Notes: generated from the sequence alone by a model not told the origin. A stretch of 64,000 bases of DNA from Bauldia litoralis (GCA_945882315.1 CAMCWB010000009.1:21020-85019), one strand, 5' to 3'; positions 8,756 to 18,000 are shown, numbered from the stretch's first letter. Translations and numbers: made by a program.

Positions 8756-10113
8756 TGCGGCGGCGCTCGGCATTCCTCCGGCTCACCGCTGGACTGGGAC
8801 TGGCCTTCTTCCTGTCGACCCTCGCCATCCTGGCGATCGTCTATAGTCTCATCGCATCGCATCTCGACGAGCGCATGCGGACCCTCGTCGCGTCCGACCT
8901 CACCGGCCTTGCCGATCTCTATGCCCAGCGGCGCCTGCCGGCGCTCCGCGAAGCGATCGAGACCCGGCTCGCCCGCGACGACATCCTCGACGCCGTCTAT
9001 CTCCTCCTCGACCGCGACGGAAAGACACTGGTCGGCAACGTTCCAAGCTGGCCCGCGGCGCTCCTGCCGGACGGCAACTGGCAGACCTTCCGCGCCACGC
9101 CGAATGGCGAGAAGGAGGCCGAATTCGTCGGCTCCGGCGTGACCTTGCCCGGCGGCTTCCGGCTTGCCGTCGGCCACGCCACCACCGACAATCGCATCGT
9201 CCTCAACCGGCTGCTCTCGATGCTCGCCGCTGCCGGCCTCGCCACGCTGGTAATCGGCCTCGCCGGCGCCGCCCTGCTCAGCCGCTGGCTGGTGCGCCGC
9301 ATCATCTCGGTCAACGAAGCCGCCGCCAAGGTTCGCGACGGCGATCTTGGCGCCCGCGCCCCCGGCGCCGAGCAACCCGACGAATTCGGCGAGCTGGCCG
9401 GCAATTTCAACGTCATGCTCGACCGTATCGAGCGGCTCGTCAAAGGCATGCGCGAGGTCTCCGACCGCGTCGCCCATGAGCTGCGCACGCCCCTCACCCG
9501 CCTCCGCTCGCAGATCCTCAAGATCGAGGACGCGCCGGCCGGCTCAGGCGAGGCCGAACGCCTCCTGCATGAGATGAGCGGCGAGATCACGACGACCGTC
9601 GCGATGTTCGATGCGCTGCTCGATATCGCCACCACCGAGGCCGAAGCCGGCGACAACAGCCACCTGAAAACGGTCGATCTCGCCGAGGTCGTCGAGAGCG
9701 TCGTCGACCTTTACGACGCGGTCGCCGAGGAGCGCGAGATCGGCCTCGAAGTCCACGATTTGCCGGCGAAGCTGCTCGGCGATCATGGCCTGCTCGTACG
9801 GATGCTGGCGAATGTCGTCGACAATGCCATCAAATTCTCGCCGGCCGGCGGCAAGGTCACGATCGACATCGCCACGAAGGGCAACAGCCACATCCTGACC
9901 GTCAGCGACGAAGGCCCCGGCCTGTCGGACGATATCCGCGAGCGCGCCTTCGAGCGTTTCGCCCGCGGCGCGGCGACGGCGCAGATTCCGGGTCATGGCC
10001 TCGGCCTGTCGCTGGTGCGAGCGATCGCCATCCGCCACGGCATCAGGATCAGCCTAGAGGACGCCGCACCGGGATTGCGCATCGTCTTCACCGGCCCGGC
10101 GATGAACGCCTAG
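8755..10113 (+). CDS. Sensor histidine kinase (HAMP, HisKA, HATPase)
   Basis: The 452-residue membrane kinase has an N-terminal membrane segment (about 10-35), a periplasmic sensor region to about 150, a second segment (about 153-175) and a HAMP linker (about 178-232). The phospho-accepting His241 lies in [15 protein letters not shown]. The ATPase domain shows the N-box [10 protein letters not shown], the G1 box DEGPGL and the G2 box [13 protein letters not shown]. It partners the response regulator just upstream. Its stop codon shares the CTAG tetranucleotide with the stop of the convergent CHAT gene, so there is no room for an intergenic terminator. Confidence 0.93.
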   Translation: MRRRSAFLRLTAGLGLAFFLSTLAILAIVYSLIASHLDERMRTLVASDLTGLADLYAQRRLPALREAIETRLARDDILDAVYLLLDRDGKTLVGNVPSWPAALLPDGNWQTFRATPNGEKEAEFVGSGVTLPGGFRLAVGHATTDNRIVLNRLLSMLAAAGLATLVIGLAGAALLSRWLVRRIISVNEAAAKVRDGDLGARAPGAEQPDEFGELAGNFNVMLDRIERLVKGMREVSDRVAHELRTPLTRLRSQILKIEDAPAGSGEAERLLHEMSGEITTTVAMFDALLDIATTEAEAGDNSHLKTVDLAEVVESVVDLYDAVAEEREIGLEVHDLPAKLLGDHGLLVRMLANVVDNAIKFSPAGGKVTIDIATKGNSHILTVSDEGPGLSDDIRERAFERFARGAATAQIPGHGLGLSLVRAIAIRHGIRISLEDAAPGLRIVFTGPAMNA

Positions 10114-11813
10114 CCTCCCTCACCGACCACGACGAAAGGCGCCCAGGCCGAAGGATGGGCGAGCGTCGGGTCGTTGCTGTCTTCCATGACCGAGAGCATG
10201 GCGCGCCGCAGCGCCTCGGCGCGGCCCATAGTCGGATCCTGCACGAGGTTGGCGAAGGCGTGAGTGGTGAGCGCCGCCGCCGCATCGTCGCGCACCGGCC
10301 AGTGCGACACGAGGATGGCGCGGGCGCCGGCATAGAGAAAGGCACGGGCAAGGCCCGAAAGGCCCTCGGCTCCCGGCGTGCCGTCGCCGGCCGCCGTGTT
10401 GCAGGCCGAAAGGACGACCCAGTCGGCGGCAAGGTTGAGCTGCGCCGCCTCGGAGGCGGTGAGCAATCCGTCATCCTTGTCGCTCGCCTCGGCCGGCGGC
10501 GTAAAGACCAGCGCCGGCTCGGCCAGGCCCATCAGCTCGCCGGTGACGAGGCCATGCGTCGCGAAGGCCAGGATGCGCGCATTGGAGAGCGAAGCATCCT
10601 TCACGGCGGCCTCGGTCGCCGCATCGCCGATGGTCAGCGCCGCGCCCGGATCGGCGCCGAGCGCCTCGGCCATGTGGCGGAGCTCATTCTCGGTCTGCGG
10701 CAGCGGCTCGAGTTCGCGGACGGCATCGACATCGGCGTAGCGGCCACGGAAATAGGCGTTGGCGGAACGGACGCCACGGCTCGCGACCTCGACGCCTTCC
10801 GCCGCTTCAGCCCCGGCGCGGCCGAGCAGCGTCGGGCTGCCGAAGCCGCGGAACGGCTCGCTGCCCTCGGCCCGCTTCTGGAAGAGCCGCAGCGCCTTGA
10901 GGCTGGAGACAGCGGGCAGCGTCGTCAGCGCGTAGGAATTCATCAGCCAGGAAGTGGTACGGAGCGCCTCCGGATCGGCGTCGGAGCCTTCCGGTGGGGC
11001 CGTGACCAGAACCGACAGCGGCAGGCTGGTGAAGGCCCCATCCGGAATGATCAGCAGGCTTTCCTTGCCTTCGGTCACCTCGGCGAGCGGCGCCAGAAAT
11101 TGCGTGTAAAGGTCATGCGCGGTGGTGCGGTCGAAAGGTGTGCCACCCTCCGCGAACTCGTCGCCGAAAGCGCCCTCGGCGCCGCGCAACGAACCGGTCG
11201 GGTCGAGCGTCGCGCGGAGCTTCTTGACGGACTCGGTCAGCGCATCTGCGCCGACCGCGACGCGCGTCCACGCCGCTTTGTCCGCGCCGATCGCCTAGAC
11301 ATAGCTCTCCTCGACGGTGACGAGGAACAGGATCATCGCCTCCTGCGGCTTCAGGAGTTGCTGCACGTCGGCGATGGTCAGCGGCTTCGGATTAGAAAGC
11401 TCCGCATATTCCGGAAACTGGGTTTCGAGATCGGCATCCAGCCCGGAAATCTGCGCGGCAATATCGGAAAGCTCCTGGCGGAGATTGGCGGAGAGCTGCT
11501 GGGCTTCGGCATCGCTTCGGCCGAGCGCATCGAGAAGCTGCTTGTCCTTGTTGCGCCAGGATTCGACGAGGTCCTGCCGGTTGCGGACCAGCGTCGCAAG
11601 ACCATCATTACCGGCCGCGAAACGCGCCCCCATCTGCGCCAGCGCCTGGCCGGCCGAGGTGGTCAGCGCCCATTGCGCCGCCTGAAAGGCTTCGTCGCGG
11701 AGCGCCGCCGGGTCTTCGGCGGCACGGCCCGGCGCCGCGGTGACGAGAACGGCAAAAGCTGCCGCGACACACAGAAACCGGCGCATCCCCACAGAACCCC
11801 CGAACCCCGTCAT
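10110..11813 (-). pseudogene. Exported CHAT-domain protease gene interrupted by an in-frame TAG
   Basis: The frame starts at ATG 11813-11811, overlapping the stop of the TPR gene (ATGA). It has a signal peptide (MRRFLCVAAAFAVLVTAAPGRA) and a helical TPR-like region, then stops at TAG 11297-11295 after 172 codons. It resumes in the same frame for 394 codons to 10110. The second part is a full CHAT domain (caspase HetF associated with TPRs, clan CD) with the catalytic His in FATHGLVTGE (about position 420 of the joined frame) and Cys in LSACNTAAGDG (about 471). The stop falls at EESYV*AIGADK, where related CHAT proteins have Trp, so TGG to TAG is likely. A TTG at 11189 could start a separate C-terminal product. 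It is the last gene of the caspase-TPR-CHAT set. Confidence 0.78.
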
Positions 11814-13261
11814 TCCGCAGCAACCTCCCACGCGGCGGCGACCTTGACCACGATCCGCCGCTTGTCGCCGTCGACCGGCGTCGCTTCGTCCTCGGCCATC
11901 GCCCGCGCCGCGATCAGGCTTTCCGCCGCCTCGCGGGCCACCGCCAGCGCCCGGTCCGGCTGGCCCAAAGCGAGCAGCAGCCACGCCTGGTCGATCGCCG
12001 CAGTGGTAGCGACCGGATGGCCCGGCGGCAATGCCTGCAGGAAGACCTCGCGGGCATTGTCGAGCGAATTGACCCCGCCACCGGTATCGCCCAGCGCATG
12101 CTGGGCGAGCGCCAGATTGACCGCCGCCCGCGCCGCGCCAACCTCGTCGCCCGACTTCTGCCGACGGTCGATGGCGCTCTGGAAAGCATCGCGCGCCGGT
12201 TCGATCTGGTTGTCCTGCATCAGCGCCAGGCCGAGATTGACCAGCGAGGTCGCGATCAGCGGATGATCGGCCGGCAGGAGCGCCAACCGCATGTCGAGCG
12301 CCCGCCGTCCGATCGGCCAGGCTTCCGCCGAACGGCCCTGCTCGGAAATCGACAGCGCCAACCCGTCAAGCGCGCTCGCCAGCACCGGGTGGCCGTCGGG
12401 GTAGAGCTTTTCGAGGTCGCCCGCGGCACGGCGGAAGAGCTGCTCGGCATCGCGATAGCGGAATTGCTGGCGAAGCACCGAGGCCATGTTGGAAATCAGG
12501 ATGGCGCGACGCGTCAGGTCGTCGGGCGCGGTGTTGCTGAGCGCCGCATAAGCTAGACGGTAGAAGCGATCCGCGTCTGGCAGATTACCCTCGGCCGACC
12601 GGAAGCGCCCGACCGCCCAGAAGACATCGACGCGATCGGATTCGCCGAGCTGGTCGACCAGCGACAGCAACTGGTCGGTCACGCGCTGTGCCTCTTCGAG
12701 ATTGCCGTCCTCGGCCAGCATGCCAAGGAATTGCGAGAAGCCCTTGGTGACGTTGCCCGGCGGTGTGTTCGGATCGCTCGCCATGGCGAGCACCGCCTCG
12801 CGCATCAGGCCGCTCGCCTCGGCACGGCGGCCGAGGTCGCGGTGGATGGAGGCGAGCAGCGCCTGCGAGCTACCGAGAGCGAATTGCCCGGCGCCACCCT
12901 GCTGGCGGAGTTGCAGCGCCTCTTCCGCCATGGCGACGGCCTCCTTGAGGCGGCCAAGTTCGGACAATGCGGCGGCGAGATTGTGCAGCGAGGCGGCGCG
13001 CATCAGGGCCTCGCCGGGAAAATACTGCTCGGTCCTGGCCAGCACGCCGCGAAAGACCGCTTCCGCCTCGATGAAGCGGCCAGCGGCAAAGAGCGCGCCG
13101 CCTTGCTGGCCCTGCGTGAATATCTCGGTCATCGCCGCTTCCTGTTCCTTGGTCATCTCCTGGGCGGAGAGCCGGGGAATCGAGGCCGCGACGGCGATGA
13201 TCGCGATCAGGACGACCGAGACGGCCAGAAGCGTCGAATGGAGCGACCGGCGGCGATGCAT
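11810..13261 (-). CDS. Exported tetratricopeptide-repeat protein of the caspase/CHAT operon
   Basis: About 483 residues with an N-terminal signal or anchor (RRSLHSTLLAVSVVLIAIIAV, ending near SAQ). At least eight TPR-like helical pairs of about 34-42 residues fill most of the remainder, with repeated A-x-x-L-x-x-A-L-x-L patterns such as LHNLAAALSELGRLKEAVA. TPRs bind other proteins, so this is probably the scaffold or receptor that links the two proteases encoded on either side. It overlaps the caspase stop by one base (TGATG), and its own stop overlaps the CHAT start. A GTG at 13264 directly before the ATG is an alternative start. Confidence 0.85.
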   Translation of the reverse strand: MHRRRSLHSTLLAVSVVLIAIIAVAASIPRLSAQEMTKEQEAAMTEIFTQGQQGGALFAAGRFIEAEAVFRGVLARTEQYFPGEALMRAASLHNLAAALSELGRLKEAVAMAEEALQLRQQGGAGQFALGSSQALLASIHRDLGRRAEASGLMREAVLAMASDPNTPPGNVTKGFSQFLGMLAEDGNLEEAQRVTDQLLSLVDQLGESDRVDVFWAVGRFRSAEGNLPDADRFYRLAYAALSNTAPDDLTRRAILISNMASVLRQQFRYRDAEQLFRRAAGDLEKLYPDGHPVLASALDGLALSISEQGRSAEAWPIGRRALDMRLALLPADHPLIATSLVNLGLALMQDNQIEPARDAFQSAIDRRQKSGDEVGAARAAVNLALAQHALGDTGGGVNSLDNAREVFLQALPPGHPVATTAAIDQAWLLLALGQPDRALAVAREAAESLIAARAMAEDEATPVDGDKRRIVVKVAAAWEVAAE

Positions 13262-15531
13262 CACTCAGCCTCGCCGGGTGCCCTGACCCGCCAGCGGAAC
13301 TGGACGACGCCAGCCTCGCCGATGCCGCCGACGCTCGCCGAGCGCTTGGCTCCCATGCCGAAGGCAGCGCCGTTGAGAAGCGCCCCCAGAGCCGAGTCGC
13401 CGAGGCTGCGGCTTGCCACCTTGGTGGCATCGGCCTGGGCGAGATAGCGGAAATCGGCCGGCACCGCGTCACGTCCCTGCTGAACGACGGCGAAGAACAG
13501 AAGCCGCTCGAAACCGATCGGCAGCGGCGCCTTCGACTTGCGGCTCCAGGTGACGATACGCACCGGCACGATGCGCGGCTGGTCGCCGGGCAGCAGACGC
13601 AGCCCCTCGCCGGGCCCCATATAGGCAATGCCGCCGGCGCCATCGACATAGAGCGGCGTTACGTCGATCGGGTTCTCGCCTTTGTTGCCGAGCTTGAAAT
13701 AGACGACGTCGCAATGGCCGAGGTCGGGAGCGTCGAGGCCGCTTGCCGCGATCTCGGTGAAAGAAATCGCGCCGTCAGCGATCTTGTCCTTCGGATAATC
13801 CGGGCAGTCGATATCGTCCGGCGCTTTCGCGGCCGCCGGTGTCGTCCCGAGTTCCGGCCGGTAGAGATAGGCATCGACCGTCAGCGCCTCGCGCACCGCC
13901 TTGTCGTCGATCGTGTCGGCGATGCGGATGAGGTTACGCGCCTTGGCAAGCGAGGTCAGCACCTGCTTGACGCGCGGCTCCGCCTTGGACGGATCGGCGA
14001 AGGCCGATAACGGCACCGAAGGCGTCCGGTCGCGTCCCTCGGTCACCGGCGGATCGCCGCCGGGCGCCAGCCACAGCCGGCCGTCCGAAACGAAGAGGCC
14101 GAGATCGGCTTCCGTCCCGGCATCGACGAGGTCGAAGGCAATGCCGGTATCGCCGGGCCCGTCCACCAGCTTGTCGAGGACTTCGAGGATATTCCTGGCG
14201 CCGCGGTCGGTGGCAGTCGCCGGATCGGGCTTCGCCACGGTGAAGGTGAAGGCGACCGCGGGCTCGACCAGCGTCGCCACGATCAGCCGCGAGCGGCCGA
14301 GCTTGGCAATGTCCGGCGCCTCGACCCCGTCACGCGCCACCGCCTCGATCGTCGAGGCGGCGGTGCCGACATCGGTTACCCGGGCATAGCCCTGGATCTC
14401 GCCCTTCTTGTCGTCGGCCCGCGCCAAAGCATAGACCGCGCCGACCGCGATGCCGTCGACGACGCCGCCTTCGATCGCCGGCTTGTCGCCCGTGACGTCG
14501 ACCGCGTAGCGGCGCGGTCCGGTCGATTCCACCCCGAGCACCGGCCCGGCGAGGTCGCCCTCGAAAAGCGGCACCGGCGCCTGGGCGCCCCAGCTCTGGT
14601 AGCCGCTGAGCACTGCGAAGGCGAGATCGCGATAGGTCGACGAGCGACCCGAGCGGATCGCCTCGGCTAGCGCGAATGTGAGAATGCCGTGGGCGCGCTT
14701 CTCGACCGTCTTGGAGAAGGATTTCGGCAGGTTACGCTGGAGCGCAAGCTGGTCGGGATGGGCCGCATAGAAAGCGACATAGCCACCCTCGCCTTCGCCG
14801 GGCGTGCCGGCGCCCTCGACGGCGGTCTGCGGCTTGGACGGAGCGCCGCCCGAGCGGAGCTTCGGCGCCTTCGCCTCGGCCGCCGCGATCGCTTCGGCGG
14901 GAATGCCGAGCGCCCCCGGTTCGACCTTGCGCACCTGGTCGCCGTCTTCTCCGAGCCCGGATGCGCTCCGCGTCAACGTGCCGGAATGGCAGGCATCGAC
15001 GATCAGCCAGACCGTCGCGCCGCGCGCCCGGATCGCGCGCACCGCCTCGCCGAGCTCGTCGTCGACCAGCGAGTTCTCTACCGCCCCGACCGTGTCCGAC
15101 CATTTGCCGATGTCGAGCGGCAGGAAAATCTCGTCGAGCCCGTCGACCTCCGGCGCCGCCTTCGCCTCGCTATGGCTCTCGGGTGACTGCGAGCCATGGC
15201 CGGACATGTAGACGATCGCCGTATCGCCGTCGCCAAGGTCGCCGGCGAGCCTGGCGAGCGCATCCATGATCGCCTGCTTCGTCGGCTCACCGTCGGCGGC
15301 GCGGTCGATCCAGGTCTCGGAGAGGCCGTCGGCGAGCACCGTCATCTGCTCGTCCGGAAGCCCCATGGTGCGCAGCGTCTCGATCATCAGGGCGACGTCG
15401 TTCTTGGGCCCGATGAGCTGCAGGTTGCCGACGCTCGCGGCCGGATAGTTCGAGACGCCGACGAGCAGCGCTTCGGTCCTGGCGGCTGCCGGCCCGGCCA
15501 GTAGGGAGGCGGCAATCGCGAGCCCGGCCAA
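13261..15531 (-). CDS. Exported caspase-family (peptidase C14) protein, orthocaspase-like
   Basis: Residues 20-230 form a caspase p20 fold: LLVGVSNYP at the first strand, catalytic His112 in VYMSGHGSQS and catalytic Cys181 in LIVDACHSGT (numbered from TTG 15531). A C-terminal part of about 450 residues contains DUF4384-like beta-rich segments and ends in a Gly/Ala-rich tail. Clan CD caspase homologues cut after basic residues or Asp; specificity here is unknown. The TTG start gives a signal peptide without a basic n-region. The open frame upstream encodes RRPQRAAGL and reaches an ATT (15609-15607) placed 3 nt after GAGGGGAG, so the true start may be that non-canonical ATT. The gene is first in an overlapping caspase-TPR-CHAT operon, divergent from a patatin gene. 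Confidence 0.87.
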   Translation of the reverse strand: MAGLAIAASLLAGPAAARTEALLVGVSNYPAASVGNLQLIGPKNDVALMIETLRTMGLPDEQMTVLADGLSETWIDRAADGEPTKQAIMDALARLAGDLGDGDTAIVYMSGHGSQSPESHSEAKAAPEVDGLDEIFLPLDIGKWSDTVGAVENSLVDDELGEAVRAIRARGATVWLIVDACHSGTLTRSASGLGEDGDQVRKVEPGALGIPAEAIAAAEAKAPKLRSGGAPSKPQTAVEGAGTPGEGEGGYVAFYAAHPDQLALQRNLPKSFSKTVEKRAHGILTFALAEAIRSGRSSTYRDLAFAVLSGYQSWGAQAPVPLFEGDLAGPVLGVESTGPRRYAVDVTGDKPAIEGGVVDGIAVGAVYALARADDKKGEIQGYARVTDVGTAASTIEAVARDGVEAPDIAKLGRSRLIVATLVEPAVAFTFTVAKPDPATATDRGARNILEVLDKLVDGPGDTGIAFDLVDAGTEADLGLFVSDGRLWLAPGGDPPVTEGRDRTPSVPLSAFADPSKAEPRVKQVLTSLAKARNLIRIADTIDDKAVREALTVDAYLYRPELGTTPAAAKAPDDIDCPDYPKDKIADGAISFTEIAASGLDAPDLGHCDVVYFKLGNKGENPIDVTPLYVDGAGGIAYMGPGEGLRLLPGDQPRIVPVRIVTWSRKSKAPLPIGFERLLFFAVVQQGRDAVPADFRYLAQADATKVASRSLGDSALGALLNGAAFGMGAKRSASVGGIGEAGVVQFRWRVRAPGEAE

Positions 15532-15673
15532 CAGCCCGGCGGCCCGTTGCGGACGGCGCCAAATGCCGCGTTCGGCACTCTTTACCGTCGAACGCCTATA
15601 TTCCGTAATCTTCTCCCCTCATCCGCAATGCCGCCGGCTTTCGCCATTATGACAAGAGCCGGCCGCATCGTGC

Positions 15674-15694
15674 GTGACAATTATCGTCATTGGC
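15674..15694 (+). promoter_or_regulatory. 21-bp motif shared with 17355-17375, copy 1
   Basis: GTGACAATTATCGTCATTGG(C) lies in the divergent region between the caspase and patatin starts, 70 bp before the patatin ATG. It matches the copy at 17355-17375 at 19 of 21 positions and contains a TGAC-N7-GTCA inverted repeat, so it could be a regulator site. A short peptide frame through both copies is the alternative reading. Confidence 0.4.
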
Positions 15695-15763
15695 AGCCCC
15701 GGAAAGCGCCTTTGATGGACTTGCCTTTTGCCATGACGCAAGATCGACCTTCATCACCCTGAA

Positions 15764-17269
15764 ATGCTGGAATCGTTGGAAATCGTGCCGTTTTTCTCTT
15801 ATCGCCGTCTGGTCCCGATCGCCGCCGCGCTGAGCCTTGCCGCCTGCGTGACGGTGACCAACGACCCGATCAACGAACTCTCGGTCTCCCAGACGAATCT
15901 GGTCGAGACGCTGCCGGAGAGCACCGATTCCGAGGACATAACGGTCATCGGGCTAGGCTTTTCGGGCGGCGGAACCCGGGCCGCGGCCTTTTCATACGGC
16001 TTGTTGCGAGAGCTCGAGGCGACGCCGATGCCCGGCGATCCGAACGGCCGCAGCATGCTCGACGCCGTCCGCTTCATCTCCGGCGTTTCGGGCGGCTCGG
16101 TCACCGCCGCCTATTACGGCCTCAAGGGCAAAGGCGGCTATCACGACTTCCGTGAGAAGTTCCTGATCCGCGACGCGGAAGTCGATATGCGCACCCGCGT
16201 CGGCCCGACCAACATCCTGCGCGCCATCGGCGGCGGCGTGAACGACAAGAGCTCCTTCGGAAGCTGGCTCGACAAGAATGTCTTCAATGGCGCCCGCTTC
16301 TCCGATCTCAATCGCCCGGGCACGCCGGTCGTCTGGATCAACGCCTCCGACCTCTACAACCGCACGCCGTTCATTTTCAACGACGAGACCTTCTCGGCGC
16401 TCTGCAGCGATCTCGACAAGCTGCCGATCTCGGAAGCCGTCGCGGCCTCCGCCGCCGTGCCCGTGGTCTTCGCGCCGATCGTGCTCGAAGCCTACGGCAA
16501 GCGCTGCACCTATCACGAGCCCGGCTGGCTCCAGACGGCGCAGCAGAACCCCGCCTCGCCGTCGTCGCTCCGCGCCTTTGCCGGCGCGCTGCAATTCTAT
16601 CGCGACGCGACCAAGCTCAAATATGTGAAGCTCGTCGACGGCGGCATCACCGACAATTTCGGCGTGACGGCGCTGACGCTCGCCCGTGCCCAGTCGCAGA
16701 CCCCCTATGGCCCGCTGACGCCGCGCGAGGCGGTCAAGCTGAAGCGCATCATCTACCTGGTCGCCGACGCCGGCCGCGCGCCGGATGCCGAATGGGGTGC
16801 CACCGTCCAGGGACCGGGCGTCGTCGAGCTCATTTCGGCGGTCACGGATACCGCGATCTCGGCCTCGGTGCGCGACGGCTATGACGCCTTCCGGCTGACC
16901 ATGGAGCGCTGGCAGAAGGACCTGATCGACTATCGCTGCTCGTTGAAGCAAAGCGAGGTCAAGCGCCTGCGCGGTACCGTCTCGGGCTGGAACTGCCGCG
17001 ACCTGAAATTCTTCGTCGGCGACGTCAGCTTCGCCGATGTCGAACCGGTGAAGCGCGGCCGCCTGCAGAGCATTGCGACCCGCCTGAAGCTGCCGACCGA
17101 CCAGGTCGACCTCGCCATCGCTGGCGGCGCCGAAGCGCTCCGCAGCGACAGCACCTTCGCAGGTGCGCTCAGAAGCATGGCCGGCGCCGACACGGCCGGC
17201 AAGGACCGCATGATCCCCAGCGCACCGGCGGTAGTGACGCCGACACCCATGCCGATCAGCAGCAACTGA
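15764..17269 (+). CDS. Patatin-like phospholipase, predicted lipoprotein
   Basis: A lipoprotein signal peptide ends in LSLAAC, with lipidated Cys28. The patatin fold shows the glycine-rich oxyanion loop GLGFSGGGTRAAA (64-76), the nucleophile elbow SGVSGGS with Ser109 and the catalytic Asp in DGGITDNFG (about 291). Patatins are Ser-Asp dyad lipid acyl hydrolases, so this enzyme would act on phospholipids at the cell envelope. It is transcribed away from the caspase-TPR-CHAT operon. The shared motif at 15674-15694 lies in its leader and a rhizobial-type palindrome follows its stop. Whether it works with the proteases is inferred from position only. Confidence 0.87.
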   Translation: MLESLEIVPFFSYRRLVPIAAALSLAACVTVTNDPINELSVSQTNLVETLPESTDSEDITVIGLGFSGGGTRAAAFSYGLLRELEATPMPGDPNGRSMLDAVRFISGVSGGSVTAAYYGLKGKGGYHDFREKFLIRDAEVDMRTRVGPTNILRAIGGGVNDKSSFGSWLDKNVFNGARFSDLNRPGTPVVWINASDLYNRTPFIFNDETFSALCSDLDKLPISEAVAASAAVPVVFAPIVLEAYGKRCTYHEPGWLQTAQQNPASPSSLRAFAGALQFYRDATKLKYVKLVDGGITDNFGVTALTLARAQSQTPYGPLTPREAVKLKRIIYLVADAGRAPDAEWGATVQGPGVVELISAVTDTAISASVRDGYDAFRLTMERWQKDLIDYRCSLKQSEVKRLRGTVSGWNCRDLKFFVGDVSFADVEPVKRGRLQSIATRLKLPTDQVDLAIAGGAEALRSDSTFAGALRSMAGADTAGKDRMIPSAPAVVTPTPMPISSN

Positions 17270-17286
17270 CCGGTCGGGGCCGTTAG

Positions 17287-17318
17287 GGTGGGCAAAGGCC
17301 GAAGGCCGTGCCCACCCG
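17287..17318. repeat. Extragenic palindromic repeat after the patatin gene
   Basis: GGGTGGGCA (17287-17295) pairs perfectly with TGCCCACCC (17310-17318). An inner GGCC-GAA-GGCC hairpin sits at the tip. The sequence resembles the short palindromic elements scattered between genes in rhizobial genomes. It could also act as an mRNA 3'-end stabiliser or terminator for the patatin gene; there is no T-run. Confidence 0.6.
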
Positions 17319-17354
17319 TCCTCATCCGCTGACGCAAAGCGGTCGGCCATGCGA

Positions 17355-17375
17355 GTGACAATTACCGTCATCGGC
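17355..17375 (+). promoter_or_regulatory. 21-bp motif shared with 15674-15694, copy 2
   Basis: GTGACAATTACCGTCATCGG(C) lies 40 bp before the ATG of the small membrane protein at 17416. It matches the copy in front of the patatin gene at 19 of 21 positions, with weak similarity also in the flanking CGGCC..ATGCG bases. It could mark common control of the cluster. Confidence 0.4.
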
Positions 17376-17415
17376 TTGCGCGACAGGCGGTCGTCATGAT
17401 CGGATCGCCGGTACC

Positions 17416-18000
17416 ATGACCACCATCCGCTACGTCTTCCGCCCAAGCCTCTTCCACAAGGAGCGCACCCTTGTCGTCGATGAGCGCGGCCTGATGCTGC
17501 GCGAGGGTGACGGCGACGAGCGCCGTGTCGGCTTCGACGAGATCGAGTCCATGCATATCGAGCCGGCTGTTGCCGGCGATGACGACACGCCGCGCTGGCT
17601 GATCAATCTCGGCGTCCACAATGCCGGCCCGATCCAGATCGACAGCGTCTATGTCCGCGGCGCCAGCGACTTTGAGCACAAGACCGACGAATTCGTGAAA
17701 GTTATCGAGACACTGCACACTGCGCTTGCGCCGCGCGGCGATGCAGTTCGTTACACCGCCGGCACGCGGCGCGGCATCTTCATCGCTTGGCGCATAGCCC
17801 TTCTGCTGTGTCTCGTCGCTGGCCTCATGGGCGCGGCCGCAGCGATCAACACCGGCGAATTCGAGGTGCTCTTCGGCGCTGTCGCGTTCATCGGGCTCGG
17901 CATCGTTGGTTTGCTGGCGCTACGCGGCAAACGCGGCCCGCGGAGCTACACGAACGCAATGCCCGTAGACGAGGCCGGCAAGAAGGGCGGCTCGAGCTAG
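17416..18000 (+). CDS. Small membrane protein of unknown function
   Basis: The 194-residue protein has a cytoplasmic beta-rich N-terminal half (residues 1-110, resembling a PH-like or DUF-type domain with ERTLVVDERGLMLREGD). Two closely spaced membrane segments follow (about 118-140 and 150-172) and then a charged tail ending KKGGSS. It shares a 21-bp upstream motif with the patatin gene, so it may belong to the same regulatory unit. Its stop shares a CTAG with the stop of the convergent ABC ATPase gene. No function is recognised. Confidence 0.75.
   Translation: MTTIRYVFRPSLFHKERTLVVDERGLMLREGDGDERRVGFDEIESMHIEPAVAGDDDTPRWLINLGVHNAGPIQIDSVYVRGASDFEHKTDEFVKVIETLHTALAPRGDAVRYTAGTRRGIFIAWRIALLLCLVAGLMGAAAAINTGEFEVLFGAVAFIGLGIVGLLALRGKRGPRSYTNAMPVDEAGKKGGSS

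Noticed and set aside
10155..12266. 703-codon plus-strand open frame
   Set aside because: Antisense to the CHAT and TPR genes; Arg/Gly-rich shadow with no domain.
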